Virus record (IMG/VR): IMGVR_UViG_3300025759_000934
Span: 1 to 20,074 of that record
DNA length: 20,074 nt
Direction: 5' to 3' (one strand)
Source of the DNA: a virus
Positions 1 through 10,582 of this stretch are shown one piece after another. A program made the position numbers and the translations under genes. Below the pieces are notes generated by a model that saw only the letters and a list, made by a program, of their open reading frames with translations, was not told the origin of the DNA and did not search any database. Within the stretch, counting starts at the first letter, position 1. Each line of letters starts with the position of its first letter.

Positions 1-1187
1 AATATAGGACTTGCGCTCAGTTGTTCTGTTAAATCATCACTTAGTTTTCAGATCTCAGCTAAAATACTATTATTGTTCTCTAATATTGTTTTATTAGATC
101 ATATTCATGGAACTGCTTTTATATCTTTTACAATATCTAACTCTTGTTTTGTTAATCATACTTGTCTACCACTAAATATTCATCATTCAGTCACTTTTCA
201 TTTACTTATATCTGAAACAGCCTGTTTTTTATTTGCAATAGGCTGTATAAGTTCATTAACAAAATCATCTGTTTTTTTCTTTACACTTTTCTTAGCAGAT
301 TCCTCTAACACTTCTCCAACTCATCCTATTCACTTTCCTACTGTTTTTGTTCCAAGTCATCATATAGCTCAAATAGGAGCAAAAGATAATATATTTCAAA
401 TTGATTCTAGTTTTCTTGCTTCTTTTGGGTTTTCCTTAGCAAAGTCTTGATATGCCTCAACAGATGTTTGTAAAGCTTGTAATCATTGCTGTCATATATC
501 AGATTGTAATAATTTTGTTCAGGCTGTTCAAACTGCTTCTTTTATAGGTTCTTCTATAAAATCTGGTGTTATAGCACTTAGTCATTTACCTAGTAAGTTA
601 AATCATTGCACTACTCATTCTCATATAATATCTCAAAGTCCTCATGCTACTTGTCATGCTACTTCCAGTTCTGTTCAATATCATGGAATCAATACCTCTG
701 CTGCTGTTCTTTCTGTAGTAAATGCTTCTTTTATCTTTTCTCATCTTTCTAGTAATTTAGATCATAATCATTCCCTATCTTCTGAAACCTTATCATCAAT
801 AAATTGTGATTGAAAATCTTCTAAACCTACAATTGTAACTCAATCTTTAGTAATTTGTTCTCAAAATCAATTTAATAACTCTTCATCTGATATTCATTCA
901 TATTCTCAGGATGCTTTAGCATTATCTATTATTTCAAAAAAGTTCTCTTGACTTATTATGGTATCTTCTGGCTGTCAGTTTTGTTGTACTAAATTCTGTA
1001 TAACTTGTTCTGTTCATGTAACTCATTGTCAAGCTTTTATATCTTCTATTTGTGTTTCAGTAGCCTGAGAAAATCCTCAAGTTAATTCTACTTCAGGTTT
1101 TTCAGGTTCTTGACTCATTAGACTAGGGTCTTCTAGTCTTGTTGGGTCTTTCTTAAAATCTATTCATATATCAAAGAAATCTGCCAT
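1..1187 (-). CDS. Phage virion protein, C-terminus beyond window
   Basis: About 395 N-terminal residues are visible, starting at ATG 1187, 2 bases after the stop of the CHAP protein gene. The C-terminus is cut off by the window edge. The first ~140 residues are acidic and soluble. Residues ~150-300 are rich in Gly, Ala, Ile and Leu (for example VAGGLGDIIGEGVVQGFNLL and SIGNILSFAPIGAIGG), resembling membrane-active or flexible stretches in internal virion or tail proteins. No catalytic motif is visible. Almost all glycines are TGA, so the standard code chops the gene into fragments. Its place at the end of the structural block supports a virion role. Candidates are an ejected internal protein or a tail protein, but no family is identified. 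Confidence 0.75.
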
Positions 1188-1189
1188 AA

Positions 1190-3901
1190 TTATTTATTAG
1201 GATTAAAGTTTCTCCAGTCAAATACTTTCTTGTTTTGGTATGAAGCATAAGCGTCTGTAACTGATACACTACTTGCTTTAGTAGATTGTTTGGGTACTTT
1301 TCATTGTAATTCTCATTCAATTACTTCTAACTCTTTATTAATTTGTCTTAGTTTTCATTCAAATCAACTTGTATCTACTCAACTTCTTGCTAAGTCAGTA
1401 AGATTTGTTTCTAATCATCTCTTTACTAGTCTTAGGGTCATTCCTAACATAGCCCTATTAACATCTTCTGTTTGTGTTAGATTTGGTACAGTTTGCCTAT
1501 ATAGTTCGACATCAGCTTCTGTTAATACTCACACTTCTCAATACACTCATCTAGCTAAATTTGGAATAAGTGAAGTGATTTGCGCTTTTAGTTTTTGAGC
1601 AGTGACATCATAAGGGTCTTTACTTCTTAATAATCACACAAAAGGTCAAGTTCATTCTCAAAACATTCATCATGTTCATTCTGTAATAGTTTCTTGTATT
1701 TCTCATAATGAATTTAAGACTGCACTAAATTTTCTTATTTCTTTATTATCAGTTGCACTCATATCTTTTCATCATTTACTATATGCAATAACCTCAAAAG
1801 GATCAGCATTAGGGTCAGTGAATACTTTATTTTGTGCTTCAACTATTGCTTTAAATTGAGGGTCATTTTGTCTTTTAGCCTTTTCACTAGCAGTTAAGCT
1901 ATTAAATACACTTAAATCAGATATACTAAAAGAAACTTCTTTCTGAGTTTCAAACCTGCTTAAATCAACAAAACCACCATCACTATTACTAATTTGAGAT
2001 ACAGGTATAGAGTATATATTCTTTTTACCATCTCATTTTGCATTCCAGTCTGTTATTTCCACCATTCAAGTAGATGGATTATATCAACTAACTATTCAAA
2101 CATGTCCATTTTCTCAATATGTACCCTCTGTTGTTGGATTCCATACAGCCAAACCTCATACCTTAGGAGTTTGGCTATTGATATATTTTTGTTTAGACTT
2201 GTAAGTATCTCCCATTCTAATTCAAGTAACATTAGATGCATTTAAGTAGTTATTTACTGCTTCTCAGCATTGGTATCATGGTGTTTTACTTCTACTTTTA
2301 TATGTTTCTACAGCAGATATTCAGTTTTGAACATTAATATTAGTATTTAGATTATTCTGTCAATTAACTCAATATGAAAAGAAGTCTGGTTTTCTTCAGT
2401 CATCATACATTCTTAATACTTCAAATCATCCTTCTTTATTCTTACTTACTGTATCAGAAAATCACTTTTGTTTTGTAATTCATACTACTTCTCAAGTATT
2501 TGATAGAACAGGATTTGCTTTTCAATCAACTAAGTATAACAAGTTACCATTTCTATCTGTTTGATATACTCATTTCTTATTCATTGCTTGGTACTCTCTT
2601 TCATTCTCAATAAGAGTTGTTTTAAATGCATTAGCTCTATTCTCTGCTTGTATTTTACTTTGTTCTTGAAATTCTAATAAAGCTATTTTATCCATTCTAG
2701 CTCTATCTGTGTTATATTGTTGCAAAGCAGTAGTATATAATTGTCTTTGTTGACTATCTTCAAACTGAGCTATTTGTACTTCTCTGTCTAAATCTCATTT
2801 TAAATCATTATAAGTACCTAATTTAGCATTATATTGATTAATTAATGTATTTTTTTCTCTAACAATATCCTTTCTTCTTCTTCTGATTATAGCATTTTGA
2901 GTAGGTGTATCAAGTCTATTAAATTCACTTCTAACATCTTCTTCTAAAATGTCTAATTCATCATCTATTTCATTAATCTCATTTTGTAAGCTTTCTAATC
3001 ATTCTCTAGTAGATTTTAATTCAGGATTATTTTTAGCTTCATCTAGTTTTTTTCTTAAATCAAAACTAAATAATGAGTTTAAGTTATTAGTTATAGCATC
3101 TAATGATAAAACATTATTATTATCAGTTGTAAAGTCTGTCTTTTTAGTAATATTTAGTTTATTAAACTGTTCAAATCTTCTTCTTTGAGCTTCTGGTAAA
3201 GAATTATATTGTTCACTTCATATAACTAAAGCTCAGCTTTCTGCTGCAGCTCTCATCTCATCATTTGTAGCTCAGTTATATTTCTTAAAGAACTCTACAT
3301 CTGATTTTTGTTTGAATCTTGATTTAACTATACTTGTAAAATCCCCTCTTAAAGATGGGTTATTTGTACTTAATTCTTTAGCTAAATCTAAATTTCCAGA
3401 ATCTATAGCTTGTGTAAATGATGTTAAAGCTTTTCTATTAGCTTCTTCTTGTTGAGCTGTTTCAGTTTCTTTAATAGCAAGTTGTTTTGTTTTGATATCT
3501 TCAGCAGTTTCTACTTTCTCAGCTATTACAGGTGCTTTTCTTTCCTCTTCAATTCTTGTGATAATATCAGGTTCAGCAACTCATTCTTCTCTTAATGCTT
3601 GCACTCTTTTAATTTCTTCTTCTCTTTTTCTTCTTTCTTCATTTACTGCTCTAATATCAACAGGTTCTTCTATAGTTGGTGTAACTTCTTCCTCAGCTAC
3701 TGCTACTTCTGGAGTAGTTGGAGCTTCTGTGGTCACTACTCATTCTTGAATAGGCTCTAAAGGAACTGTAGCTTCTTGTGCTTCTACAGATGTTTCAGGA
3801 GTAGTTACCTCTGGAGTAATTGCTGTTTCATCTATCTTTGTTTTAATTTCTTCTGCTTCTGTTGCTCAAGCTCCTGTTGTTATGTTATCTCAGTTAGCCA
3901 T
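1190..3901 (-). CDS. Large virion protein with CHAP peptidase domain
   Basis: 903 residues with TGA as Gly. Residues 1-110 are a Glu/Thr/Pro-rich low-complexity segment. The middle (~330-480) is charged and helix-rich, probably coiled coil. Residues ~535-640 look like a CHAP (Cys/His amidohydrolase-peptidase) domain: PGYQCGEAVNNYL with candidate nucleophile Cys545, then PKVGGLAVWNP, GENGHVGIVSGY with His600, and EITDWN with Asp618/Asn620. CHAP domains cut peptide or amide bonds in peptidoglycan. The large non-enzymatic flanks and location among tail genes suggest a virion-borne lysin that opens the wall during DNA entry, rather than a free endolysin (inference). The C-terminal ~250 residues are unassigned. 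Start ATG 3901 follows a 50-base spacer. Confidence 0.85.
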
Positions 3902-3921
3902 AATCTTTAGTTATTTATATT

Positions 3922-3949
3922 AATATAATCATTTTATCTATAAAGACAA
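3922..3949 (-). promoter_or_regulatory. Candidate promoter for the CHAP protein gene
   Basis: On the minus strand TTGTCT (3949-3944) and TATATT (3927-3922) are 16 bases apart, a fair sigma70 match, about 20 bases upstream of the ATG at 3901. The spacer is so AT-rich that chance matches are likely. Confidence 0.3.
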
Positions 3950-3951
3950 GT

Positions 3952-4431
3952 TTATTTATATGCTGTTATCATTAGGAACACATCTGCTGTACTATCAGTA
4001 AAATTTAATTCTATTCAGTCACTTATAAAAGTATTATGATTTGCTTCTGTTTCTCATCATCATGGTTGGTTAACATGAAAAACTCTTAATACTCCTCATG
4101 AGAATGAATTACTTTCTCAATCTGCCATCTGAAATGTTCTTTCAGTAGTTCAATCATATAATCATATACTTCATGTTATATCAAGTGACAATCATTGACG
4201 CCATGCAGTAATACTATAACTAGATGGAGTAAATCCAAATCAAGTAAACTGTTGTAATCAAGTTCATACACTTGCAGCTCTTGAAAAGTTTAATGCTTTC
4301 ACTCATCATCAAGCACTAGCTCATCTTACACTTACATTTCAATCTAACTTCTCAGGTCATAATCAAGGAATGTCTGATTCAAAGTTTTCATCTGGTAAGA
4401 AATCTGGTTTAAATTCTTTTTCTGTTGCCAT
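3952..4431 (-). CDS. Small virion protein, decoration or tail-fibre type
   Basis: 159 residues, no catalytic motif. The central part (TGFGFTPSSYSITAWRQ, then GSIGLYDGTTERTFQMADG) has the beta-strand and Gly-rich pattern of small phage capsid-decoration or tail-fibre proteins in which a GFTP segment is followed by a D-G-T-T loop. It ends in a hydrophobic strand, VFLMITAYK. Glycine is encoded by TGA in 20 of 22 cases that I count, an extreme bias. The ATG at 4431 overlaps the stop of the preceding gene by one base (TAATG), which suggests translational coupling. Its structural role rests on context and general composition. Confidence 0.7.
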
Positions 4432-5861
4432 TAGTCTTTAATTATTTCATAAACTATTTTTAATCAATGGAATTTTGGATTTCAACTTACTCTTGTAAAA
4501 TCTATTCTAAAATTTACATCTGTCCATTCTTTAGTGTGTTCAGAGATTATTGTTCTTAGTGAATCTCATTCTTGGTCTATTGTTCTTATATCCTCATAAG
4601 CTCATTGATCATAACTAGCACTTAATTTAACAGTATTATTCTCATCTGTTCAACTAGTAGTAATATAGATTCTTTTTAATTTCTTTTTAATTAATCTATC
4701 TCATCAATCTACTATTGGTAGTATCATATATCAAGAAGTTTGTTTTGTCCCTCAAATTTCATATTTTACTATTTGTTCAATTCAATCTATAGCTACTCAT
4801 ATAAATAATGTATCTAATCAAGGTCATTGAAAGCCATATAGGCTTGTTATTATACTAGATGAGATAGGGTTAATAGGGAAAACTTCTTGAAATGCATCTC
4901 AGAGTCATCTAACTTTGTTTCAGAAACTCCATAACGCATCATAAGTTCCATTTTCATTAATAAAATAGATGTTATCTCATATTCTTCATAATTGAGTTGG
5001 TCTATCCATTCTAGTTTTAAATTTAGGAATGGTTAATCTAGGAGAATCATATTGAAATCATATAATAGGAGCTGAATATCCAGAAGTTATATGTAAATTA
5101 GTTTGAGTTGAATTAAATCAAGATACCATAAAGTCAGTTTGTCATTTATTCTTACTTCATCTTATAAAATCATCTATTTTATAGGATTCATTAACTCATC
5201 AAGCTTCAAATGTCCAAAATGCTACTGTTCAATCACTAGAGTATACTTTAAACTGACTTCCTATTTTTTCTATTCACACTATAGAATCTGCAAATAAATC
5301 ATAAGTGGTTACAGCATCATTGATATCTAATGTAATAAGCTTTCCTCAAACTCAGATAATTAATACTTGGTCATTAAAGTTATAAACAGGATATTTACTT
5401 CTTAAAGTTCAATCTGGAAATGTTCAAGCTGATGGTGTAATAGTTTCTGTTACACTTGATATAGATGTATTTGTTTGATCCATTTTACCAACTCTGATTT
5501 GTCATGTTCAAGATGGCCTAATAAAATAAACAAATCATCACATATTAGTTGCATTTACTACAGCTCTTCAATCTGAAAACGTAAAATCTGGAGTATCATC
5601 TGTTCAATCTGATTTATAAACTACTCAACTATCTCAAGCTCAAACTGCTGTTCTATTTCATCAAGTGTCTTCTACATAAAACCAACATAGAATATTCTTA
5701 TCTCAAGTAGTAACTAAAGAAGTATATCATGCATCTAGCTCAACTGAATAAGTCTCTTTATTTAAATCTAATCAAGAACTATACAAAACCTGATTGGATT
5801 TTGTTTGATAATCATCTTGAGCTATTCATTTAAAAAATCATTGGAATTTTTGTATTGGCAT
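4431..5861 (-). CDS. Tail or head-associated structural protein
   Basis: 476 residues, not matched to a named family. It is a beta-rich protein with repeated short blocks such as FTFSDGRAVVNATN, DGTLRSKYPVYNFNDQ and SDGTVAFWTFEAGG. Aromatic residues and D-G turns recur at fairly regular intervals, as in beta-propeller or fibre-like phage tail proteins. No signal peptide, membrane segment or enzyme motif is visible. It starts at ATG 5861, 2 bases after the adaptor-like gene, and ends in a one-base overlap with the 159-residue gene, so these genes appear co-translated. Context suggests a tail nozzle, stopper or fibre component (inference). Most Gly codons are TGA. Confidence 0.75.
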
Positions 5862-5863
5862 AT

Positions 5864-6568
5864 CTAAGTTTTAAGATTTATTGCATTTGGTAGTATTGCT
5901 TCAACAGGATTATTATACCTGTCTTTGATATTACTAATCATTTGAGTTAATTTTTGATTGAATTCATTAATAGAATCATTTTTCTCATTTGTTAATCCTT
6001 GCTGACTATATATATACTGCTTCATTCATACTGATAGAATTTGATGATATCCTCTTAAATCACTATTTCTTGGGAAGATAGTTGATTCGGCACCTCAAAG
6101 AACTAAATCTTGTAAAGTTATTGTGGATTGTACTCTCATTCATGCTTCAACAGCTTCAGTAGGAGCTGGGTATATAAATATACTTCAATCTTTTATATCA
6201 AAAAATCATTCATCTGTACTTAGCTTATTATTAATTCTTCATTCAGATGTTTTATAGCTTGCTAATGTATCTGCTTCTATTAATGTACTAAATTCATCTG
6301 TAGACTTCCATTTTACTTCAACTCTTTGAATCTTATTCATTCAGTTTGTAGTTGCTGTAGCTTCATTAAAAGTATATTCATTTTGATTTAATATAGTATC
6401 TGTTGTAAAGACATCCCAAAAATAGTCTTCATTTATATCCTCTATAATCCTATTAGCAATAGTATGATATACTATATTCAGATATCTTAACGCTTTTGTA
6501 TCTGTTATTTGTATATCATCTGTATGAGTAATATCTCTAGATAGTTCTATAACTGAATTAACATCCAT
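5864..6568 (-). CDS. Probable head-tail adaptor (P22 gp4-like)
   Basis: 234 residues, mostly helical, with a central beta segment containing GFFDIKDGSIFIYPAP. The 'D-G-x-I-x-I-Y-P-x-P' pattern, followed by an acidic helical tail, recurs in head-completion or adaptor proteins of short-tailed phages that dock under the portal. Its place just downstream of the major capsid gene fits. Residues 1-75 contain no TGA, so this part stays open in the standard code. After Asn75 several TGA codons occur, for example GMNKIQ, GFFDIK and GGAES. The ATG at 6568 is the first after the capsid terminator and has no Shine-Dalgarno sequence. Family assignment is by pattern only. Confidence 0.65.
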
Positions 6569-6623
6569 TTGTTGGTATATTAGTAAATAAACTCTTTACT
6601 TTATCTTCCACATTGTGAAAAAT

Positions 6624-6655
6624 ATAGCAAAAAGAGAGAGGTTTAAATCTCTCTT
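6624..6655 (-). terminator. Intrinsic terminator after the capsid gene
   Basis: On the minus strand AAGAGAGA (6655-6648) pairs perfectly with TCTCTCTT (6639-6632) around an 8-base loop. A T-run (TCTTTTTGC) overlaps and follows the 3' arm. It begins 4 bases past the capsid stop codon and could end the scaffold-capsid message or stabilise its 3' end while letting some transcription through to the tail genes. Confidence 0.75.
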
Positions 6656-6659
6656 AGTA

Positions 6660-7610
6660 TTAAGTATTAGCACCTAAGCTTGAAGCAGATTCAACTCTAT
6701 ATAGAGCTTCCTCTTTAGTTATTGCTGAAGCAAGTCTTACTTTACCTCAAACAGATAACCTTTGGTGTAATGGATCTGCTGTACCTGCACTACCTAGTCC
6801 ATTGATAAATGTTTCCATTCATCCAGACATAACAGTAGCATAAGCATCTCTACCTACAACATAAGTTGGGTAAACATCAACAGTACCACCAGCACCACCA
6901 TCAGCAAAGAATTGAACATTAGAAGATGCAACAACTCTTGCACCAAATAACATACCCATTTCTCATTTAAGTGGTTTTCTTACTTGTGAATCAGTATATT
7001 TATTTAAATCAATAAATGTACCTATACCAGATTCTTGTTGTAAATCATAAGCAACATCTGGATGCATTATAGCAACATATGCTTCTCCATCAAAGAAAGG
7101 AGCATCATTACTTTTTAATTTAGATACAGCTTCTGCTAATTTAGCAGCAGTTAATGTATCAGTAGCATCAACAGTTACTCTTGATGTAGCATCTCATCCA
7201 TAGATAACATTTGTACCTGCATCTATTGCAGCTTGGATTACTTGATCAGCTTTATTAGCTAAATCTCTTCATAATTCAAATGCTGCTTCTTGTACAGCAT
7301 CAACAGGAGCATCAGTTAGTACAACATCAGATAAAAGTGCAAAAGAACCATATTGATTTAATGTTACTTCAACATTTGTTAAAGAGAATGCAGTTTCAGT
7401 TGGAGTTACTCATTCAGTTAATTGAATTGCTGCACCATCTTTATTGTCAACAGTTGGGAAAGTATATTTATTCATTCCAAATGGTAATTGTTTTACCATT
7501 CAAGTTTGTTTGAAAAATAATGCTCTTTCAAAGTTTCTGATAGCTTCTCTTTGGATAAATTCTCCTAAAGCACCAGAAGTCATTATATTTCAGGTTGTAG
7601 TAGTAGCCAT
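6660..7610 (-). CDS. Major capsid protein, N4-gp56 family
   Basis: 316 residues, HK97-fold shell protein of the N4-gp56 type. Family-like blocks are QLTEGVTPTE (64-73), TLNQYGSFALLSD (83-95), AYVAIMHPDVAYDL (177-190), KGEMGMLFGARVV (215-227), VVGRDAYATV (251-260), GLGSAGTADPLHQR (271-284) and YRVESASS (304-311). Gly in LTEGVTP and KGEMG is encoded by TGA, where relatives have Gly, which is strong evidence for code 25. Glycine usage is unlike the neighbours: I count 8 TGA against 23 GGN, mostly GGT. The scaffold gene lies 40 bases upstream and an intrinsic terminator follows directly. The ATG at 7610 has an AT-rich leader without a Shine-Dalgarno sequence. Confidence 0.93.
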
Positions 7611-7650
7611 TGTATAATATTTAGAAATTAATATATAGCTACCCTAACAA

Positions 7651-8214
7651 TTATCTTGCATTATTAAATCCTGCATCTTGAAACTCAGCAACAAGTTTTG
7701 CTTTTAAATCATCATCAGAAATATCAGCAACAGTTTTTGGTTTTCTAATTGAAGAAGGAGTATTTCATGCAACACTATATTTATTAGGATTGCTAGGTTG
7801 TGTAAATCCTATTCCTGCTATAGTAGCTGCTTGTTCATAAGTTAAGCTTGGATGTTGTTCTAAAGTAGATTCAACAGCCTCAAGATTTTCTTCTCAATAA
7901 GTTTCAAGGAAATTATTTCTTTCATTTGCTTTCAAGTCATTCATTTTACTTTCAGCTATTGCTTGCTGTATTAATGCTTGTGCTTTCTCTTCTGAGAATT
8001 CTTTACTCTCAGCTTCAGCTTTCCACTTTTCAGCTTCAGCTTTCCACTTATTCTTTTCAGCTAATATTTTAGGTACATTAGATTTACCTTTTGTAGTAGC
8101 CTTAGTGTCTTTTGATTCTTCAGTTTGAGTTTCCTCTACTTCAGTTTCAATAGTTTCTTCATCTACTGTGTCTGCATTTATGCCTGCATCTTGGCTTTTA
8201 ATTTCTTCTGTCAT
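7651..8214 (-). CDS. Capsid scaffolding (assembly) protein
   Basis: 187 residues. The N-terminal ~45 are very acidic and Thr/Glu-rich. Residues ~50-95 form a strong coiled coil with a repeated KWKAEAE unit. The C-terminus (SIRKPKTVADISDDDLKAKL) is a compact charged helix. This architecture and the slot directly between portal and capsid genes are typical of phage scaffolds that template shell assembly inside the procapsid. No protease motif is visible, so the maturation mechanism is unknown. Only two glycines are TGA (TYGEEN, VAGNTP), against five GGN, similar to the capsid gene. The first 106 residues are open even in the standard code. Confidence 0.8.
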
Positions 8215-8235
8215 AATAAGAAGTTATATAATAAT

Positions 8236-8292
8236 TTATTGTGCAGTTGTTTCTGCTAGGTATTCAAAGAGTAGCAATCAACAAATCGTCAT
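8236..8292 (-). CDS. Possible 18-residue ORF resembling the portal tail
   Basis: A short ORF from ATG 8292, ending YLAETTAQ and then TAA. A TAAGGAG sequence lies upstream but about 14 bases from the ATG, too far for normal initiation. Its last 24 bases resemble the end of the portal gene (SLADIATQ, 8615-8638): both begin and end with the same 8 bases on the plus strand, ttattgtg and tctgctag, with a few mismatches between. It may be the remnant of a duplicated gene end rather than a functional peptide. The rest of 8215-8310 is featureless leader. Confidence 0.2.
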
Positions 8293-8310
8293 TTGTGAAC
8301 TACATTCTCC

Positions 8311-8604
8311 TTAAATAGTTGGAGAATCAATCTTTATTGTTGGTTCATATTCATTTATAATCTTAGTTGGCATAACTACTATATCATCTATTAACTCTAT
8401 CTTATTTCTTAATATGTCTGCATCACTAAATTTCTTTTCAACATCTATTCCTCTATAATCATATACTAAACTTCTAATACATATTTCTTTGTCTTTCTTT
8501 AGTTCATCAATTAAATATGCCCATCAATCAGAAGCCATTAGTGATTGCATTTTAGCTATCACTAATTGTTCTGGTGTTAATTCTGTTTGTTTTTTCTTTC
8601 ACAT
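8311..8604 (-). CDS. Conserved-type small protein between portal and scaffold
   Basis: 97 residues, charged and mostly helical, starting MGKKKQTELTPEQLVIAKMQ and ending in a short beta-like tail. Codon 2 is TGA, so only a cell that decodes TGA can make it. It starts 10 bases after the portal stop and is followed by a TAAGGAG sequence. No family is recognised. Position suggests a role in head assembly, such as a portal-associated or minor head protein, but nothing in the sequence proves this. Confidence 0.65.
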
Positions 8605-8614
8605 AGTTTTTTAA

Positions 8615-10516
8615 TTATTGTGTAGCAATATCTGCTAGACTAGCAGCTCATTGTTCTCATCACTGCATTATTTGAGCATTTGTAACTTGTGCAGCAGTTG
8701 CTCATAATACTCATCCTCATTGTTCTGGCTGTGCTTGTTGTATATTTTGTCAACTTAATATCATTGCATCCATTCTATCTCTTATAGCACTATCTCTTGC
8801 ATCTGTATCCATTGCTTTTCAATAGATAACAATATAACTCATGTGGTCCTCTTCAAGTTGTTCTATTTCTCAAACATCCATATTTCTATTAAGAAGTTCT
8901 AAATCTAACTTAGCTTTCATTTCTTCTATAGAAGCAGGAAATAATACTGAGATTTTATCTTTATCTATTCAATTAGCTCTTGCAATACTTCTTTTAGCAA
9001 ATGTTTTACTTATTTCTGGACTCTTAGGATCTTGAAGAACTAAATCAGCTATTACTAACAATCAAGCTTTTTCTTGCTCTTTCATAGATTCCTCATCACT
9101 TTTATTGATAACTTTAATATCAATATTAGCTCAAGTATCTATATCTTTTCTCTTAACTGATTGTATAACATTACCAAAAGAATTTTGAAGCATTATATTT
9201 TTTTCTCATTTGAAAGGGAAAAATTCATAATAAGCTCTTAACCAGTTTCTCCAAAAATCTTTTTCTCACCATTGATTAATCTTATTATTAAGAACTAACT
9301 TAACATTTTGATTTCTTTGGATTCTTTGATTCTCTGTAGCTGTTATACTCTTATCTGGTGTTCATCATACTGCTCTCTCATCTAATCACATATCATTAGA
9401 ACCTTGTTGTCTAATAACTTGTGCCATATTAAATGCATCTTGCTTGATTCTTCCTCTCTCTACTTCTCTGATAGGATTAGGATTCTTTCTTAAATCAGCT
9501 CTAACATATTTTGGTCATTGAGTATGTTGTCTTAAGTCATTTAGATTTTTAATTGCATCTGTATCTACTAAGAATGTATCTCACCAAGCTTCATGTTCTG
9601 CTTTAATTCTATTTAGATTTAAGAATAATTGTTCTATTCTTTGTTTATCTTCTAATAAGTCTGGAACACTTATACCAAATGGGTCTCATTTAAAAGGTTC
9701 ATAATGATTGACTATAACAGGAAATTTAATCAGATTAGGGTTTTTCTTTTCTTCTTCATAAACTGGTTTAATTTCTTCAAATCTTATTAATAAGCTGTCA
9801 TCATTAGCTAATGTCACTAAATATTTTTTACCTTTTATTGTTGTATAATGATTATATATTCAATAAATAGGTTGTTCATTTGTTTGTGGTGTTCATCAAT
9901 TTACTTGTCTTGATTGTTGTATTTGGTTTCTTCTTCTTTGTTCTCTATCTGAAACACTAGGTTTAACTTTATCTACATTAAAATATACATCTGTAGTTAA
10001 ATCTCAATCATTTATTTCTAATTCAAAACCATGAAATCTATAATTATCTATATATCATAAAGGGTCTGGAATCCAAGATATTGGGTCTATACTTCTATAA
10101 ACAGGAACATCTCTAACTGTATCCCGATAATCAAAGATTCTTAATCATACACCATAAAATAACCTATTCCATTGAACATCATAGGTTAGTTTTTCTAAAT
10201 CCATTTCTTCATAGTCGAATAAAGCTAGATTATTATAATTATCTGCTATCTCATCATCTCACAGTTGTCTTCAAGAGAAATTAACAGTTATTGCATCTGA
10301 ATAATAAAGACTCATTAAAGTTAACATAGTAGAGCGAATAGTCCTTACATATACTTTATCTGCTTTACCTCAATCTTCAGCTATATTAGTATATAGTTTT
10401 AATCTTTCTAAAAATAATTGTCTCTTTTGGTCTACAAAGTTAACTCACAGTTGTTTCTCTTGTTGTACTTGAGTTATTATTGCTGATTCATCAATAGGAA
10501 ATCTTGATTTAGGCAT
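8615..10516 (-). CDS. Portal protein
   Basis: 633 residues, a size and position (directly after the large terminase) typical of the dodecameric portal through which DNA is packaged and ejected. Recognisable features are an N-terminal helical region (ADKVYVRTIRSTMLTLMSLY), RSIDPISWIPDPLGYIDNYR in the wing/crown region, PFKGDPFGISVPDLLEDKQR followed by a long helix (RIEQLFLNLNRIKAEH), GGTPDKSITATENQRIQRNQ, and a Gln/Gly-rich tail. The PxGIS-PDLL-D-Q and TA-E-Q-R patterns match portals of podovirus-like phages. The C-terminal ~50 residues are low-complexity Gln/Ala/Gly. Most Gly are TGA. Confidence 0.88.
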
Positions 10517-10550
10517 ATTAGGAAGTTAGAATTTTAAGTGCTTTAAATGT

Positions 10551-10578
10551 ACTATATATGTTTTAAAATAAAATGCAA
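10551..10578 (-). promoter_or_regulatory. Candidate promoter upstream of portal gene
   Basis: TTGCAT (10578-10573) and TATAGT (10556-10551) on the minus strand are 16 bases apart within the 66-base gap between the terminase and portal genes. This is a reasonable sigma70-like match, with a ~25-base leader before the ATG at 10516. No terminator separates it from the terminase gene. Confidence 0.35.
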
Positions 10579-10582
10579 GTTT

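Noticed and set aside
3913-3926. Perfect 14-base palindrome TTATATTAATATAA upstream of the CHAP gene
   Set aside because: It is made only of A and T in an AT-rich spacer and has no matching copy that I can see.
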